Notes: generated by a model from the letters alone, not told the origin. Shown: positions 52,916 through 60,706, numbered from the stretch's first letter. The stretch is 64,000 bases of DNA from an uncultured Bacteroidota bacterium (GCA_937873155.1 CALMVZ010000013.1:248001-312000); one strand, 5' to 3'. Numbers and translations are program-made.

Positions 52916-53552
52916 GATCGCGATAGCTGATGACCAGCTTTTGTTCAGGAAAGGATTAATATCTATGCTAAAGGATTTTCCTGAAGTAAATATTGTTATA
53001 GAGGTTGGTGATGGCGATGAGTTGCTGGAGGAAATGAAGAAGAAAAAAGTGGATATAGTGCTGCTCGATCTTCAGATGCCTAAGATCGATGGTTTCGAAG
53101 CAACAGAAACTATTAGTAAAAAGTATCCTGATGTTAAGATCATTATTCTTACAACACATAATGAGGAATCTTTCATCCATCATTTAATAAAGAAAGGCGC
53201 GCACGGGTTCATTGTTAAAGACCAGGATATAGAAGTGATAATTGATGCTATATATGGTGTAATCGGTAACGGGTATTATTTTAATGACCGTGTTTCACGG
53301 GCGATGGTGAAAGGATTAATAGAGAGTGACAAAATAAGACCGACGTTCAGGAAAGTGAGCTTAAGTCCGCGGGAATTAGAGATAGTAACCCTAATGAGCA
53401 AAGAATACACGGCAAAGGAGATAGCGGAAAAATTATTTATCAGTGAAAGAACTGTTGATGGTCACCGGGAAAGAATACTTGAAAAAACAAAGGCGCGTAA
53501 CACGGTTGGCATTGTTATGTATGCTGTTAAACATCATTTGTTAGATCTCTGA
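52899..53552 (+). CDS. NarL/FixJ-family response regulator
   Basis: 217 residues from the ATG at 52899. The receiver domain (about 4-122) has acidic DD (11-12), phospho-acceptor Asp57 in LLDLQMPKIDG, Thr in IILTTHNEES and Lys in FIVKDQD. The LuxR-type helix-turn-helix is at about 150-212 (LSPRELEIVTLMSKEYTAKE, then LFISERTVDGHRERILEKT). It is the output of the kinase encoded upstream. The GGGGTGAAAACACCCC repeat 26 bp after its stop, and three similar sites before the operon, are candidate targets. Confidence 0.93.
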   Translation: MKRTFKIAIADDQLLFRKGLISMLKDFPEVNIVIEVGDGDELLEEMKKKKVDIVLLDLQMPKIDGFEATETISKKYPDVKIIILTTHNEESFIHHLIKKGAHGFIVKDQDIEVIIDAIYGVIGNGYYFNDRVSRAMVKGLIESDKIRPTFRKVSLSPRELEIVTLMSKEYTAKEIAEKLFISERTVDGHRERILEKTKARNTVGIVMYAVKHHLLDL

Positions 53553-53578
53553 TTTTTGAAAAATTGATTGTTTAGTAC

Positions 53579-53594
53579 GGGGTGAAAACACCCC
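53579..53594. promoter_or_regulatory. GGGGTG-AAAA-CACCCC inverted repeat after the regulator gene
   Basis: A 6-bp perfect arm pair with an A4 centre, 26 bp after the stop codon at 53552 and followed by attttt. It may be an operator matching those at 50894-50956, or a short intrinsic terminator, or both. Confidence 0.55.
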
Positions 53595-53757
53595 ATTTTT
53601 AATAGGTAATTTCTCACTTTCATTACTTTTCATCTGTGGTAATTGATTAATTTTCATCAATTTGAATTTTTTAGCAGGATTTTAGATTTTCGCACGATGC
53701 ATCCACGTAAAATTTATATAAGCGAGAATATTTAATTTTATAGAACTTGCTTTACTG

Positions 53758-53958
53758 ATGGGATATTTCGAGCATAAACAAAAACTCGATAGCGCTATTT
53801 TTTTTATTAAAAACAGATCGGCTGTTAATGTAGATTCATTGTCTGAGAAATTAAGTGTATCACGGCGAACTGTTCTAAGGTTAGTTGATGAGATCAAACT
53901 TCAAGGTATCGATCTTAAGTTCTGTAAGAAGCGTAAAGTTTATTTTATTGAAGAATAA
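53758..53958 (+). CDS. Tiny winged-helix DNA-binding protein
   Basis: A 66-residue protein that is a single HTH_11/DeoR-like winged helix: KLDSAIFFIKNRSAVNVDSL, then SEKLSVSRRTVLRLVDEIKL (recognition helix), then a beta wing IDLKFCKKRKVYFIEE. It has no effector domain. It lies directly upstream of three tandem genes of one repeat family, with a 10-bp perfect palindrome between, so it probably regulates them. The 205-bp region before it has no clear promoter match. Confidence 0.82.
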   Translation: MGYFEHKQKLDSAIFFIKNRSAVNVDSLSEKLSVSRRTVLRLVDEIKLQGIDLKFCKKRKVYFIEE

Positions 53959-53977
53959 ATATTTTGTTAAAAAAATC

Positions 53978-54000
53978 TGAGTGCCAAGTTTTGGCACTCA
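53978..54000. promoter_or_regulatory. Perfect 10-bp palindrome TGAGTGCCAA-GTT-TTGGCACTCA
   Basis: It lies 20 bp after the winged-helix gene and 34 bp before the first repeat-family gene. The arms are perfect with a 3-nt centre, which suits a dimeric regulator. On the minus strand the hairpin is followed by a T run, so it could also stop antisense transcription; on the plus strand there is no T run after it. Confidence 0.65.
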
Positions 54001-54033
54001 CTCCAGATAGTTTTGTTACATAATTCAAAGATT

Positions 54034-54465
54034 ATGTTACATTATCAGACAGGTCAGCTTTTAAATGCAACCGAGACCAATATAAATGAGCGGGTTAAGT
54101 ATACCGCGAACACCGGCGTTGTAATTGTAGACACTGCAAATACAAACACAGATGGTACAGGAACATTAGGGACTGTAATAACAGGTGCATCCAATGGCAC
54201 ATTAATACAAACTATAACAGTAAAGGGTATTGCTACTGATACTCCCGGTATGGTAAGGTTGTTCATTTATGACGGCACAAGCGTAACAGCTTTGATTGAT
54301 GAAATAGATATCCCGGCTGTAACACAATCATCCATTCAGCAAGCCTTTGAAGTTTGTTATGATGTTGATATTAGCCTTAAAAGCGGATGGTCTTTAAAAG
54401 CAAGTACACAAACAGGCGATGATTTTATAATAATTGCTGAAGGTTTGGATTACGCATATCCATAA
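54034..54465 (+). CDS. One-unit member of a repeated ~125-residue domain family
   Basis: 143 residues from the ATG at 54034. It has no signal peptide. One copy of the unit is present: VKYTANTGVVIVDTANTNTDGTG..., TGASNGTLIQTITVKGIA, GMVRLFIYDGTSVTALIDEI, then SGWSLKASTQTGDDF and IIAEGLDYAYP. The pattern predicts an all-beta jelly-roll-like domain. It is the first of three tandem paralogous genes. No annotated family comes to mind. Confidence 0.72.
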   Translation: MLHYQTGQLLNATETNINERVKYTANTGVVIVDTANTNTDGTGTLGTVITGASNGTLIQTITVKGIATDTPGMVRLFIYDGTSVTALIDEIDIPAVTQSSIQQAFEVCYDVDISLKSGWSLKASTQTGDDFIIIAEGLDYAYP

Positions 54466-54518
54466 GATTGCTTTAAAAACAAATAAACATAAATATTTAA
54501 AAATTAAACTATAAAAAT

Positions 54519-55334
54519 ATGGCAGCAGAAACACAATACACGGCAAACACAGGATTAGTTCAGATCACTACAGCAAACACTTCGCTTACAGGTTCAGGTA
54601 CTGTTGGTACCGACATTTATAATGTTATTACAGGTGCATCAAATGGTACTTTAATAAAATCTTTTATCATAAAATCAATAGCTGCTACTTCAGAAGGAAT
54701 GGTGCGGTTATTTGTTTATGATGGTACAAATACCAGACTTTTAAATGAAATTCATGTTCCCGCCAATACTCCATCGGCAACCAATCCGGCATTTGAATAT
54801 ACATGGAATTGTAATATTAAATTGGAATCAGGTTTTATAATAAGGGCAACAACGCAAACAGGTGATGATTTTAATATCATTGCGGAAGGTTTAGATTGGG
54901 CTTATTATGGAAGCGGGGTTAGGCCTGAAAGCACTAACTATACTGCTAATACCGGTGTTACATTGATCACTACAGCAAACACTTCATTAACCGGATCAGG
55001 CACATTGAATACTGATATTTGGACAGTTATTGCAGCCGGTGCATCCGGATCAGGCTGGAAAGGCTTAAAAATAGAGTCGATAAATATTAAAGCTATTGTA
55101 ACTACAACAATGGGAATGGTGAGATTGTTTTTGTACGACGGAACAAATACGAGATTAATGACTGAAATACCTGTTCCTGCTGTTACACAATCTGCAACCG
55201 AACCAACTTTTGAACGTAAAATTACACTTGGCAACTTTAACCTTAAGGCCGGTTGGGAAATAAGGGCTACTACTGAGAAAAGCGAATCGATCTCAATAAT
55301 CGCAGAAGGTAACGATTGGAAATACCCTGCTTAA
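54519..55334 (+). CDS. Two-unit member of the repeated ~125-residue domain family
   Basis: A 271-residue protein with no signal peptide. Two units run about 3-133 and 140-271, each with YTANTGxxxITTANTSLTGSGT, an NGTLIK or SGWKGLKI strand, GMVRLFxYDGTNTRLxxEI and an IIAEGxDW end. The first unit ends GLDWAYYG and the second GNDWKYPA. The three genes share the unit order, so this gene came from the one-unit form by internal duplication, or the reverse by loss. It starts 53 bp after the previous gene. Confidence 0.75.
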   Translation: MAAETQYTANTGLVQITTANTSLTGSGTVGTDIYNVITGASNGTLIKSFIIKSIAATSEGMVRLFVYDGTNTRLLNEIHVPANTPSATNPAFEYTWNCNIKLESGFIIRATTQTGDDFNIIAEGLDWAYYGSGVRPESTNYTANTGVTLITTANTSLTGSGTLNTDIWTVIAAGASGSGWKGLKIESINIKAIVTTTMGMVRLFLYDGTNTRLMTEIPVPAVTQSATEPTFERKITLGNFNLKAGWEIRATTEKSESISIIAEGNDWKYPA

Positions 55335-55379
55335 TTAATGCACATTGAATTTTGAATTTTTAAATTATTGAATTAAAAC

Positions 55380-56180
55380 ATGGCAGAAGAAACGCAATAT
55401 ACAGGAAATTCAGGCGTAGCTATTTTAACTACCGCCAATTCTAACCTTAACGGGACCGGCACTTTGGCAACAATTTTAACCGGTGCTTCTAACGGCACCC
55501 TGATTAAAAATCTTTTCATAAAACTAAGGGTTACGTCAACTTCAGGCATGGTTCGTTTTTATATTGATGATGCTACAGGGAGCAATATCCGTTTATTAAC
55601 TGAAGTTAAAGTACCGGCACGGGCACAAGCAAGTACCAGCACAACTTTTGAAGCACGCATCCCTATCAACTTTTGTTTAAAAGCAGGGTACATATTAAAA
55701 GCTTCAATACAAAATGCACAATCAACAATTGTGTACGCCGAAGGTTTAAACTGGGCCTATTATGCTACTTCGGTTAGACACGATACAACACTTTATACTG
55801 CGAATAACGGGATAGCACAAATATCAACGGCAAATAATACATTAACCGGAGGTACGACAGTACAAATATGTGCAGCAGGTGCTTCCGCTTCCGGGTTTAA
55901 AGGCCTATCCATAAGTGAGATCACAATAAAAGGTAGTGTAAGCGTTAATCCGGGTATGGTTAGAATTTGGGCAAAAACCACCGGCGCTGTAAAGTATGTT
56001 TTATGGGAAATCCCTGTACCTACTGTAACAAAATCAGGCACGGATCAAACATTTACGCATACAATTGTTTTTGATAACGATTTTGAATTACCTGCTGATT
56101 GGAGTTTATGGGCAAGTACCGAACTGGCAGAGAACTTTAATGTTATTGCCATTGGCAACGATTGGAAATATGAAGCGTAA
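55380..56180 (+). CDS. Second two-unit member of the repeated ~125-residue domain family
   Basis: A 266-residue protein with no signal peptide. Two units run about 3-130 and 137-266 (YTGNSGVAILTTANSNLNGTG, TGASNGTLIKNLFIK, GMVRFYIDDATGSNIRLLTE; then YTANNGIAQISTANNTLTGG, GMVRIWAKTTGAVKYVLWEI). The first unit again ends GLNWAYYA and the second GNDWKYEA, like the preceding gene, so this gene is a duplicate of the two-unit gene. Function unknown. Confidence 0.75.
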   Translation: MAEETQYTGNSGVAILTTANSNLNGTGTLATILTGASNGTLIKNLFIKLRVTSTSGMVRFYIDDATGSNIRLLTEVKVPARAQASTSTTFEARIPINFCLKAGYILKASIQNAQSTIVYAEGLNWAYYATSVRHDTTLYTANNGIAQISTANNTLTGGTTVQICAAGASASGFKGLSISEITIKGSVSVNPGMVRIWAKTTGAVKYVLWEIPVPTVTKSGTDQTFTHTIVFDNDFELPADWSLWASTELAENFNVIAIGNDWKYEA

Positions 56181-56227
56181 AATATTAAGCAATAATTAAA
56201 AAATGTAATTATGAAGAAAAAGAGAAA

Positions 56228-56473
56228 TTGAAAGTGATTATAAATTCTGCTGAAAACTATTTAAGCCAAAAAATAGATACTTTTACGAAACCAATAAATT
56301 TATCTGGTTCACCAATCGACTCTAATGACGTAATGCCATCAAATTATGTGGTTTGTTTAGACAATGTTTGTTGCGTAACCCAATGTTGGACTGAGAACGG
56401 AAAGACTAAATGTTATACAATTTGTGTGCAAAAAACCGGGGAAGTTGGTCATCAGTTTCATAAATATACTTGA
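56228..56473 (+). CDS. Possible small cysteine-rich protein with TTG start
   Basis: An 81-codon open frame with a cysteine cluster (VVCLDNVCCVTQCW, then TKCYTICVQKT). The only in-frame start is TTG; an ATG at 56212 is out of frame by one base and meets a stop after 13 codons. It could be a real gene with a rare start or a frameshifted remnant. No signal peptide is seen. Confidence 0.4.
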   Translation: MKVIINSAENYLSQKIDTFTKPINLSGSPIDSNDVMPSNYVVCLDNVCCVTQCWTENGKTKCYTICVQKTGEVGHQFHKYT

Positions 56474-56518
56474 GTTTCATAATTAAATTCATATCTTGGT
56501 AAGTATAAAACTTTACTC

Positions 56519-56761
56519 ATGAAAAAAGTATTATTAAGTATAATTTGTTTATTTGTTCTATTGTGCATGTCATGTTCTCAATCTTCACATTCTCAAAGAG
56601 GTGTTAAAAGTTTTGAAATAATAAAGGGAGATACATTTAATTTATTAGACGCAATGGGAAAGCAGGGTGTTTGGGTTCCGTCCATAACAAACAAATTAAA
56701 AGACACAGTGATTTATAGAAATGATTCTATTATAAAAGATAAATTAAATGAGGGAATTTAA
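56519..56761 (+). CDS. Small lipoprotein, possibly the 5' part of a broken gene
   Basis: An 80-residue protein with a lipoprotein signal MKKVLLSIICLFVLLCMSCS (lipobox LCMSC). The mature part is short and has no recognised domain. The frame ends in several consecutive stops (taataataaat), and 20 bp later a second open frame with a thioredoxin motif begins. Together they resemble a TlpA-like thiol-disulfide lipoprotein split into two. Confidence 0.6.
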   Translation: MKKVLLSIICLFVLLCMSCSQSSHSQRGVKSFEIIKGDTFNLLDAMGKQGVWVPSITNKLKDTVIYRNDSIIKDKLNEGI

Positions 56762-56781
56762 TAATAAATAATAATAATTAA

Positions 56782-57324
56782 TTGAGTTTACTTAGTGATA
56801 ATAATATAGATTTTCAGAGGAGCATTCCCAATAAGTCGGATTTCAAAATTTCGGGAGGAATCCATTCAAGTTTTCTGATAAACAATTCGATCTTGCAGCA
56901 GGAATTTGAAAAATTTGTAATTTCCCTGAAAGCAAAAAACGCACATCTTTTAGAAAAAAGATACTATTATATTAATATTTGGAGCATGGCTTGTAAACCT
57001 TGCTTAGACGAAATTCCTTTGATAGATTCTTTATTAAGCTCATTTACTAACCAAATAACATACGTAATGGTTTCTTCACACAGTAACGAGGCGGTGAGCA
57101 ATTTTCTGAAGAACAAAAACATAGAAATGAAAAATTTCGTCTTTCTTAATGAAATGATTGACTTTATTTCCGGTATTTATAACGAAATCGAAGTTAAAAA
57201 ACAATCTTTTCCTTTACATGTGGTGTTAGACAAAAAAGGAAATTGCCTTGCTTATCTCTTTGGAGCAATTCATGATGAAAATTCTGCGGCGCCGTTAATT
57301 AATTTTATTAAAACTTTAAAATAA
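56782..57324 (+). CDS. Thioredoxin/TlpA-like domain protein without its own signal peptide (possible fragment)
   Basis: A 180-codon frame that can only start at TTG (56782). A thioredoxin-like fold is indicated by YYYINIWSMACKPCLDEIP with the redox pair Cys71-Cys74, then ITYVMVSSHSNE and FPLHVVLDKKGNCLAYLFGA. Extracytoplasmic TlpA/ResA-like proteins need an export signal, which is absent here but present in the lipoprotein frame just upstream in a different frame. Either a two-gene arrangement or a disrupted gene is possible. Confidence 0.6.
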   Translation: MSLLSDNNIDFQRSIPNKSDFKISGGIHSSFLINNSILQQEFEKFVISLKAKNAHLLEKRYYYINIWSMACKPCLDEIPLIDSLLSSFTNQITYVMVSSHSNEAVSNFLKNKNIEMKNFVFLNEMIDFISGIYNEIEVKKQSFPLHVVLDKKGNCLAYLFGAIHDENSAAPLINFIKTLK

Positions 57325-57680
57325 CCTGATTTTTAAGATGATTATGAGAAATGGTAAAGCGACATATAAACTCTCGTCCTTTATCCGGGATATTCTCTTC
57401 TTCTATATACTCTCAACCAGACAAACTATTAATTTTCTTAGTTAGTCTGAGTGTAATTAAAACAAATTTTTTTGGAAAGGTATGAAAGAAAGGAAGGGGT
57501 CATGCCTTCCACATAGTGGTCCCTTCTGGAAAAAAGCAGAGAAAATTTTCTTGCCCCTAATCAAAAAATCAATAAAAAGAAATGTTACCCATGAGTCCTT
57601 ATCGGTTTGCAGGCACGACAAAAACAAGGGTAACATTTTGAATCCGCCGAGGCGGACGTTCAACTTCTTTATTTAAGATT
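57325..57680. other. 356-bp region without a convincing gene, containing inverted repeats
   Basis: Short frames on both strands look random. Structures seen are an 11-bp inverted repeat aaatgttaccc (57580-57590) / gggtaacattt (57628-57638) enclosing 37 nt, and a GC-rich 6-bp palindrome tccgcc-ga-ggcgga (57643-57656) just before the end of the convergent GH57 gene, which might help terminate transcription. Confidence 0.5.
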
Positions 57681-59117
57681 CTATATTGCTAGCTTGAGGT
57701 CAGAGATCTCCTCATCCTTTTCTTCATTGCTAACTTCAGTAGAAAAATCTAAACTCACTTGGTCAGGATTTAAACTGTTTTTGATCTTGTGTTCCCACTC
57801 ATTGTATATATTCGAGAAGAACATCAAAGCGTTATAAGGGGAAACTTCTTCAAGTGTCCCATTCGCTTCAACCGGAAGGTCTAAACTGATCTGGTTCGCT
57901 TTCATTAGGGCTTCTGTTGCGGCAGTAGCTTCTTTCAGGTCATTCAATTTACATTCCAGGTCACTGAATACATTCATGAAGAACATATAAGCGTCGTAAG
58001 GTGAATCGTAAGGACTGAAATATTTATGTACATCACCATCATTCCAGAATTTAGTACACATATAATAGAAGTGATCAGATGTGGTCAATCTTTCCCATGT
58101 TCTCAAAAGATCCGGATCACCACAATTCATAACGGTTTCTTCAATAGAATAGATCTGTTTAAGGGCTTCATGCTGCATCGAATTACTTAACCACGCCGAA
58201 AGATCACGTTCTGTATCTGCCCACGAAATAAAATCATGTGCGTCATAAGTATCTCTTGTAGGATAGGTATCTATAACTTCTGATGGTGTTTTAAAATCAA
58301 AGTCAGGATGTTTGAATATTTCCGCAGGAAGATGATCAAGGAAATTGAAAATTCCTGTAGATTCCCATTGGTGTTCACCAAATGTTTCGTAATCCATGAA
58401 TAGGTTAATAGTTTCACCCTGTCCGGCTACAGAATGTACCCAGGTTGCAAATTTGTTCGCTGTTAAAGGAAATTCCTTCCAACCCTGGTCTGAAAAACGG
58501 AAAGCAATATCATCCGATAAAAGATGATTCTTTAGTAATAGTTTTGTTTTAGGGGCACCAACCGGTTTATAAAGGTAATTCGGACTTCGGCCATTCAGTA
58601 AACGGTCAACGCCTTCGCAAATAACGCCTTTGTATCCCATTTGCTCCATAAAAACGGCTAATTCGTTATTAAAGATCAATTCAGTATTCCTGAATACTTT
58701 TGGTTCCTGGTTAAAATGTTTTTTAATGATCGCTCCGTGTTTTTTAACTTGGCGCACAAATTCTTTCTTCGAATAAACGAAACTCAAAGAGTGAGAGTAG
58801 GTCTCTGCTAAAAATTCAACACAACCTGTGTTAGCAAGGTCGATGAAAGATTGCAGCACATCCGGCCTGTATTTTTCAAACTGTTCAATCACAGTTCCGC
58901 TTAAAGAATAACAGATCCTGAATTTTCCGTTATGCCGCTGAATTAATTCCAGCATCTTGCGGTTTGTTTTTAAATAGCATTTCTCAGCTACTTTATTTAA
59001 GATCTCTTCGTTCTTCTGATCGTCTTCATACTGATCTGATCTTCCGATATCGAAAAAAGAATAATTTCTGATCCTGAAGGGTTGGTGAACCTGGAAGTAA
59101 AAACAAATGGATGTCAT
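57681..59117 (-). CDS. Glycoside hydrolase family 57 (alpha-amylase/amylopullulanase type)
   Basis: A 478-residue cytoplasmic enzyme acting on alpha-glucans. GH57 motifs are present: YFQVHQP near the N-terminus (His11), the nucleophile region VFRNTELIFN with Glu146, and the acid/base region LFMDYETFGEHQ with Asp242. The C-terminal helices (about 330-440) fit the family. It is preceded by the GT4 gene at a 20-bp gap, a pairing of a GH57 and an NDP-sugar transferase that is common in bacterial glycogen or maltodextrin loci. Confidence 0.93.
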   Translation of the reverse strand: MTSICFYFQVHQPFRIRNYSFFDIGRSDQYEDDQKNEEILNKVAEKCYLKTNRKMLELIQRHNGKFRICYSLSGTVIEQFEKYRPDVLQSFIDLANTGCVEFLAETYSHSLSFVYSKKEFVRQVKKHGAIIKKHFNQEPKVFRNTELIFNNELAVFMEQMGYKGVICEGVDRLLNGRSPNYLYKPVGAPKTKLLLKNHLLSDDIAFRFSDQGWKEFPLTANKFATWVHSVAGQGETINLFMDYETFGEHQWESTGIFNFLDHLPAEIFKHPDFDFKTPSEVIDTYPTRDTYDAHDFISWADTERDLSAWLSNSMQHEALKQIYSIEETVMNCGDPDLLRTWERLTTSDHFYYMCTKFWNDGDVHKYFSPYDSPYDAYMFFMNVFSDLECKLNDLKEATAATEALMKANQISLDLPVEANGTLEEVSPYNALMFFSNIYNEWEHKIKNSLNPDQVSLDFSTEVSNEEKDEEISDLKLAI

Positions 59118-59137
59118 GGGCCTGTTTTTTTTAATTA

Positions 59138-60406
59138 TTAAATAAAATTACGTGATGAATAAGCGTTCATTATTTTTTGTGCCGAGATATCCCAGGTAAT
59201 ATTGTCAAGGTTCTCGCGGGCATCGTTCACTATCTTGTTTTTAAATACTGAGTCATTCAGTAAACTTAAAATATGACTTGCTGCTTTGTTGATATCCCAA
59301 TGATCGAATGTAAGCGCGCCTTTTAAAACTTCGGCAACACCGGATTGCTTTGAGATCACACAAGGAATTCCGAAGTGCGCTGCTTCCACAGCTGATAAAC
59401 CAAAAGGCTCAGATACGGAAGGCATGCAATACACATCGCTTACTGAAAATAAATAATGTAATTTTTCTGCATTTAAAAAACCTGTTAAGTGAAAACGGTT
59501 TCCAATATTTTTGTAAGAACTTTGTTCTAACATCGAACGGAAGTAATCCCCGGTGCCGGCCATTACAAAACGCACGTTAGGGTCTTTTTCTAAAACTTTC
59601 GCTGCAATCTCTAAAAAACGTTCGGGACCTTTTTGTCTTGTTAAGCGACCAACGAACAGAACAGTCTTTTCTTTGTAATTCCTTTTGCTTTGATATGACT
59701 TTACACTTGTGCTGCCATTATGGATAACTGACATCTTTTGTTTGTCGATCCCGTAGTATTTATAAATATTCTCTGCAGTGAAATTGCTTACCGGCATTAA
59801 CATGTCGGCATATTCCATGCCTTTTTTCTCCAGGTCATAAACCCAGCCTTTGCTGTCAGGTCCGCTGCGGTCAACTTCTAACGAATGAACATGTACAACC
59901 AGTGGTTTTCCTGTTTGCTGTTTTATTTTCATGCCTGCGATCATGGTCATCCAATCATGCGCATGAATAACATCAAAATTAAGGGTAGAGGCAAGCGAAG
60001 CAGTAATATCACTGTACTGATGCACTTTCTTTATCACATCGCCGCCGTATAGATTATCAATATCGAACGGATTTGCGTTTTTTTTTCCTTCACCCGGTTT
60101 ATCGGTAGCGGAAGCATCAGTCGTTGAAGTGTAGTAAGGATTAAGATCAGCAGGAACGGAATGTAGTGTGAATGGTGTATTACCTTTATTATGACTTGAA
60201 AAAGCATTCGGATCAATATTATTTATACCTATAAGGTTCACATTTTTAGTTTTAAAATCGAGACTTGATTTTGGAACCACCATTGTTATATTGGCAAAAT
60301 TCGACATAGCGCTCGACAGATCGTGGCAAGCAACACCCAGTCCGCCATTGATCAGCGGCGGAAATTCCCATCCTAACATCAGTACTTTTGGTAAGTTCTC
60401 TCTCAT
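59138..60406 (-). CDS. GT4/GT5-type glycosyltransferase (glycogen synthase-like)
   Basis: 422 residues from the Met at 60406 (MRENLPKVLMLGWEFPPLIN), chosen over one at 60478 because a good ribosome site (aaggag) precedes it. The GT-B fold shows WEFPPLINGGLGVACHDL (donor-side glycine loop), HAHDWMTMIAG, LFVGRLTRQKGPERFLEIA and the nucleotide-sugar motif PSVSEPFGLSAVEAAHFG with Glu at the EX7E position. It probably builds an alpha-1,4-glucan with ADP- or UDP-glucose. It forms an operon with GH57; a TTACCGAA site lies 128 bp upstream. Confidence 0.9.
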   Translation of the reverse strand: MRENLPKVLMLGWEFPPLINGGLGVACHDLSSAMSNFANITMVVPKSSLDFKTKNVNLIGINNIDPNAFSSHNKGNTPFTLHSVPADLNPYYTSTTDASATDKPGEGKKNANPFDIDNLYGGDVIKKVHQYSDITASLASTLNFDVIHAHDWMTMIAGMKIKQQTGKPLVVHVHSLEVDRSGPDSKGWVYDLEKKGMEYADMLMPVSNFTAENIYKYYGIDKQKMSVIHNGSTSVKSYQSKRNYKEKTVLFVGRLTRQKGPERFLEIAAKVLEKDPNVRFVMAGTGDYFRSMLEQSSYKNIGNRFHLTGFLNAEKLHYLFSVSDVYCMPSVSEPFGLSAVEAAHFGIPCVISKQSGVAEVLKGALTFDHWDINKAASHILSLLNDSVFKNKIVNDARENLDNITWDISAQKIMNAYSSRNFI

Positions 60407-60533
60407 TTTAATTTTTTCTCCTTGAAATTTTTTTTGAAACCGGAATTTTTCCTCACGATTCTTCACAGAATTGTGCATTATTCCTGTAATCTAACTACGA
60501 ATCTATTGGAGAATAAGGCTGTTTAAGATTGAA

Positions 60534-60541
60534 TTCGGTAA
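60534..60541 (-). promoter_or_regulatory. TTACCGAA site upstream of the GT4/GH57 operon
   Basis: An exact 8-mer on the coding (minus) strand, 128-135 bp before the start codon at 60406. Its 13-bp context is identical to that at 44993-45005. Confidence 0.5.
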
Positions 60542-60652
60542 TGCACTGATTCGGATAGCCAAACGAGGAAAAAGGTTGGCTTGGAATTATTACATAAATG
60601 AGAAAGTAAAAATGTGGAAAATATAAGTCTTTGTTCTTCTTTCTTGAAGAAC

Positions 60653-60684
60653 AAAAACCCCGCTATCGCAGTGATAGCAGGGCT
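60653..60684 (-). terminator. Intrinsic terminator of the clan-A glycosidase gene
   Basis: On the minus strand the hairpin gctatc / gatagc with flanking ccc/ggg pairs is followed by ggttttt, 23 bp after the stop codon at 60707. Confidence 0.8.
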
Positions 60685-60706
60685 TCTGAAAAACAGAACG
60701 TGATCT

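Noticed and set aside
57482-57676. A 64-codon plus-strand gene
   Set aside because: It has no domain or signal, runs into the 3' end of the GH57 gene region and is explained by low-complexity, inverted-repeat sequence.
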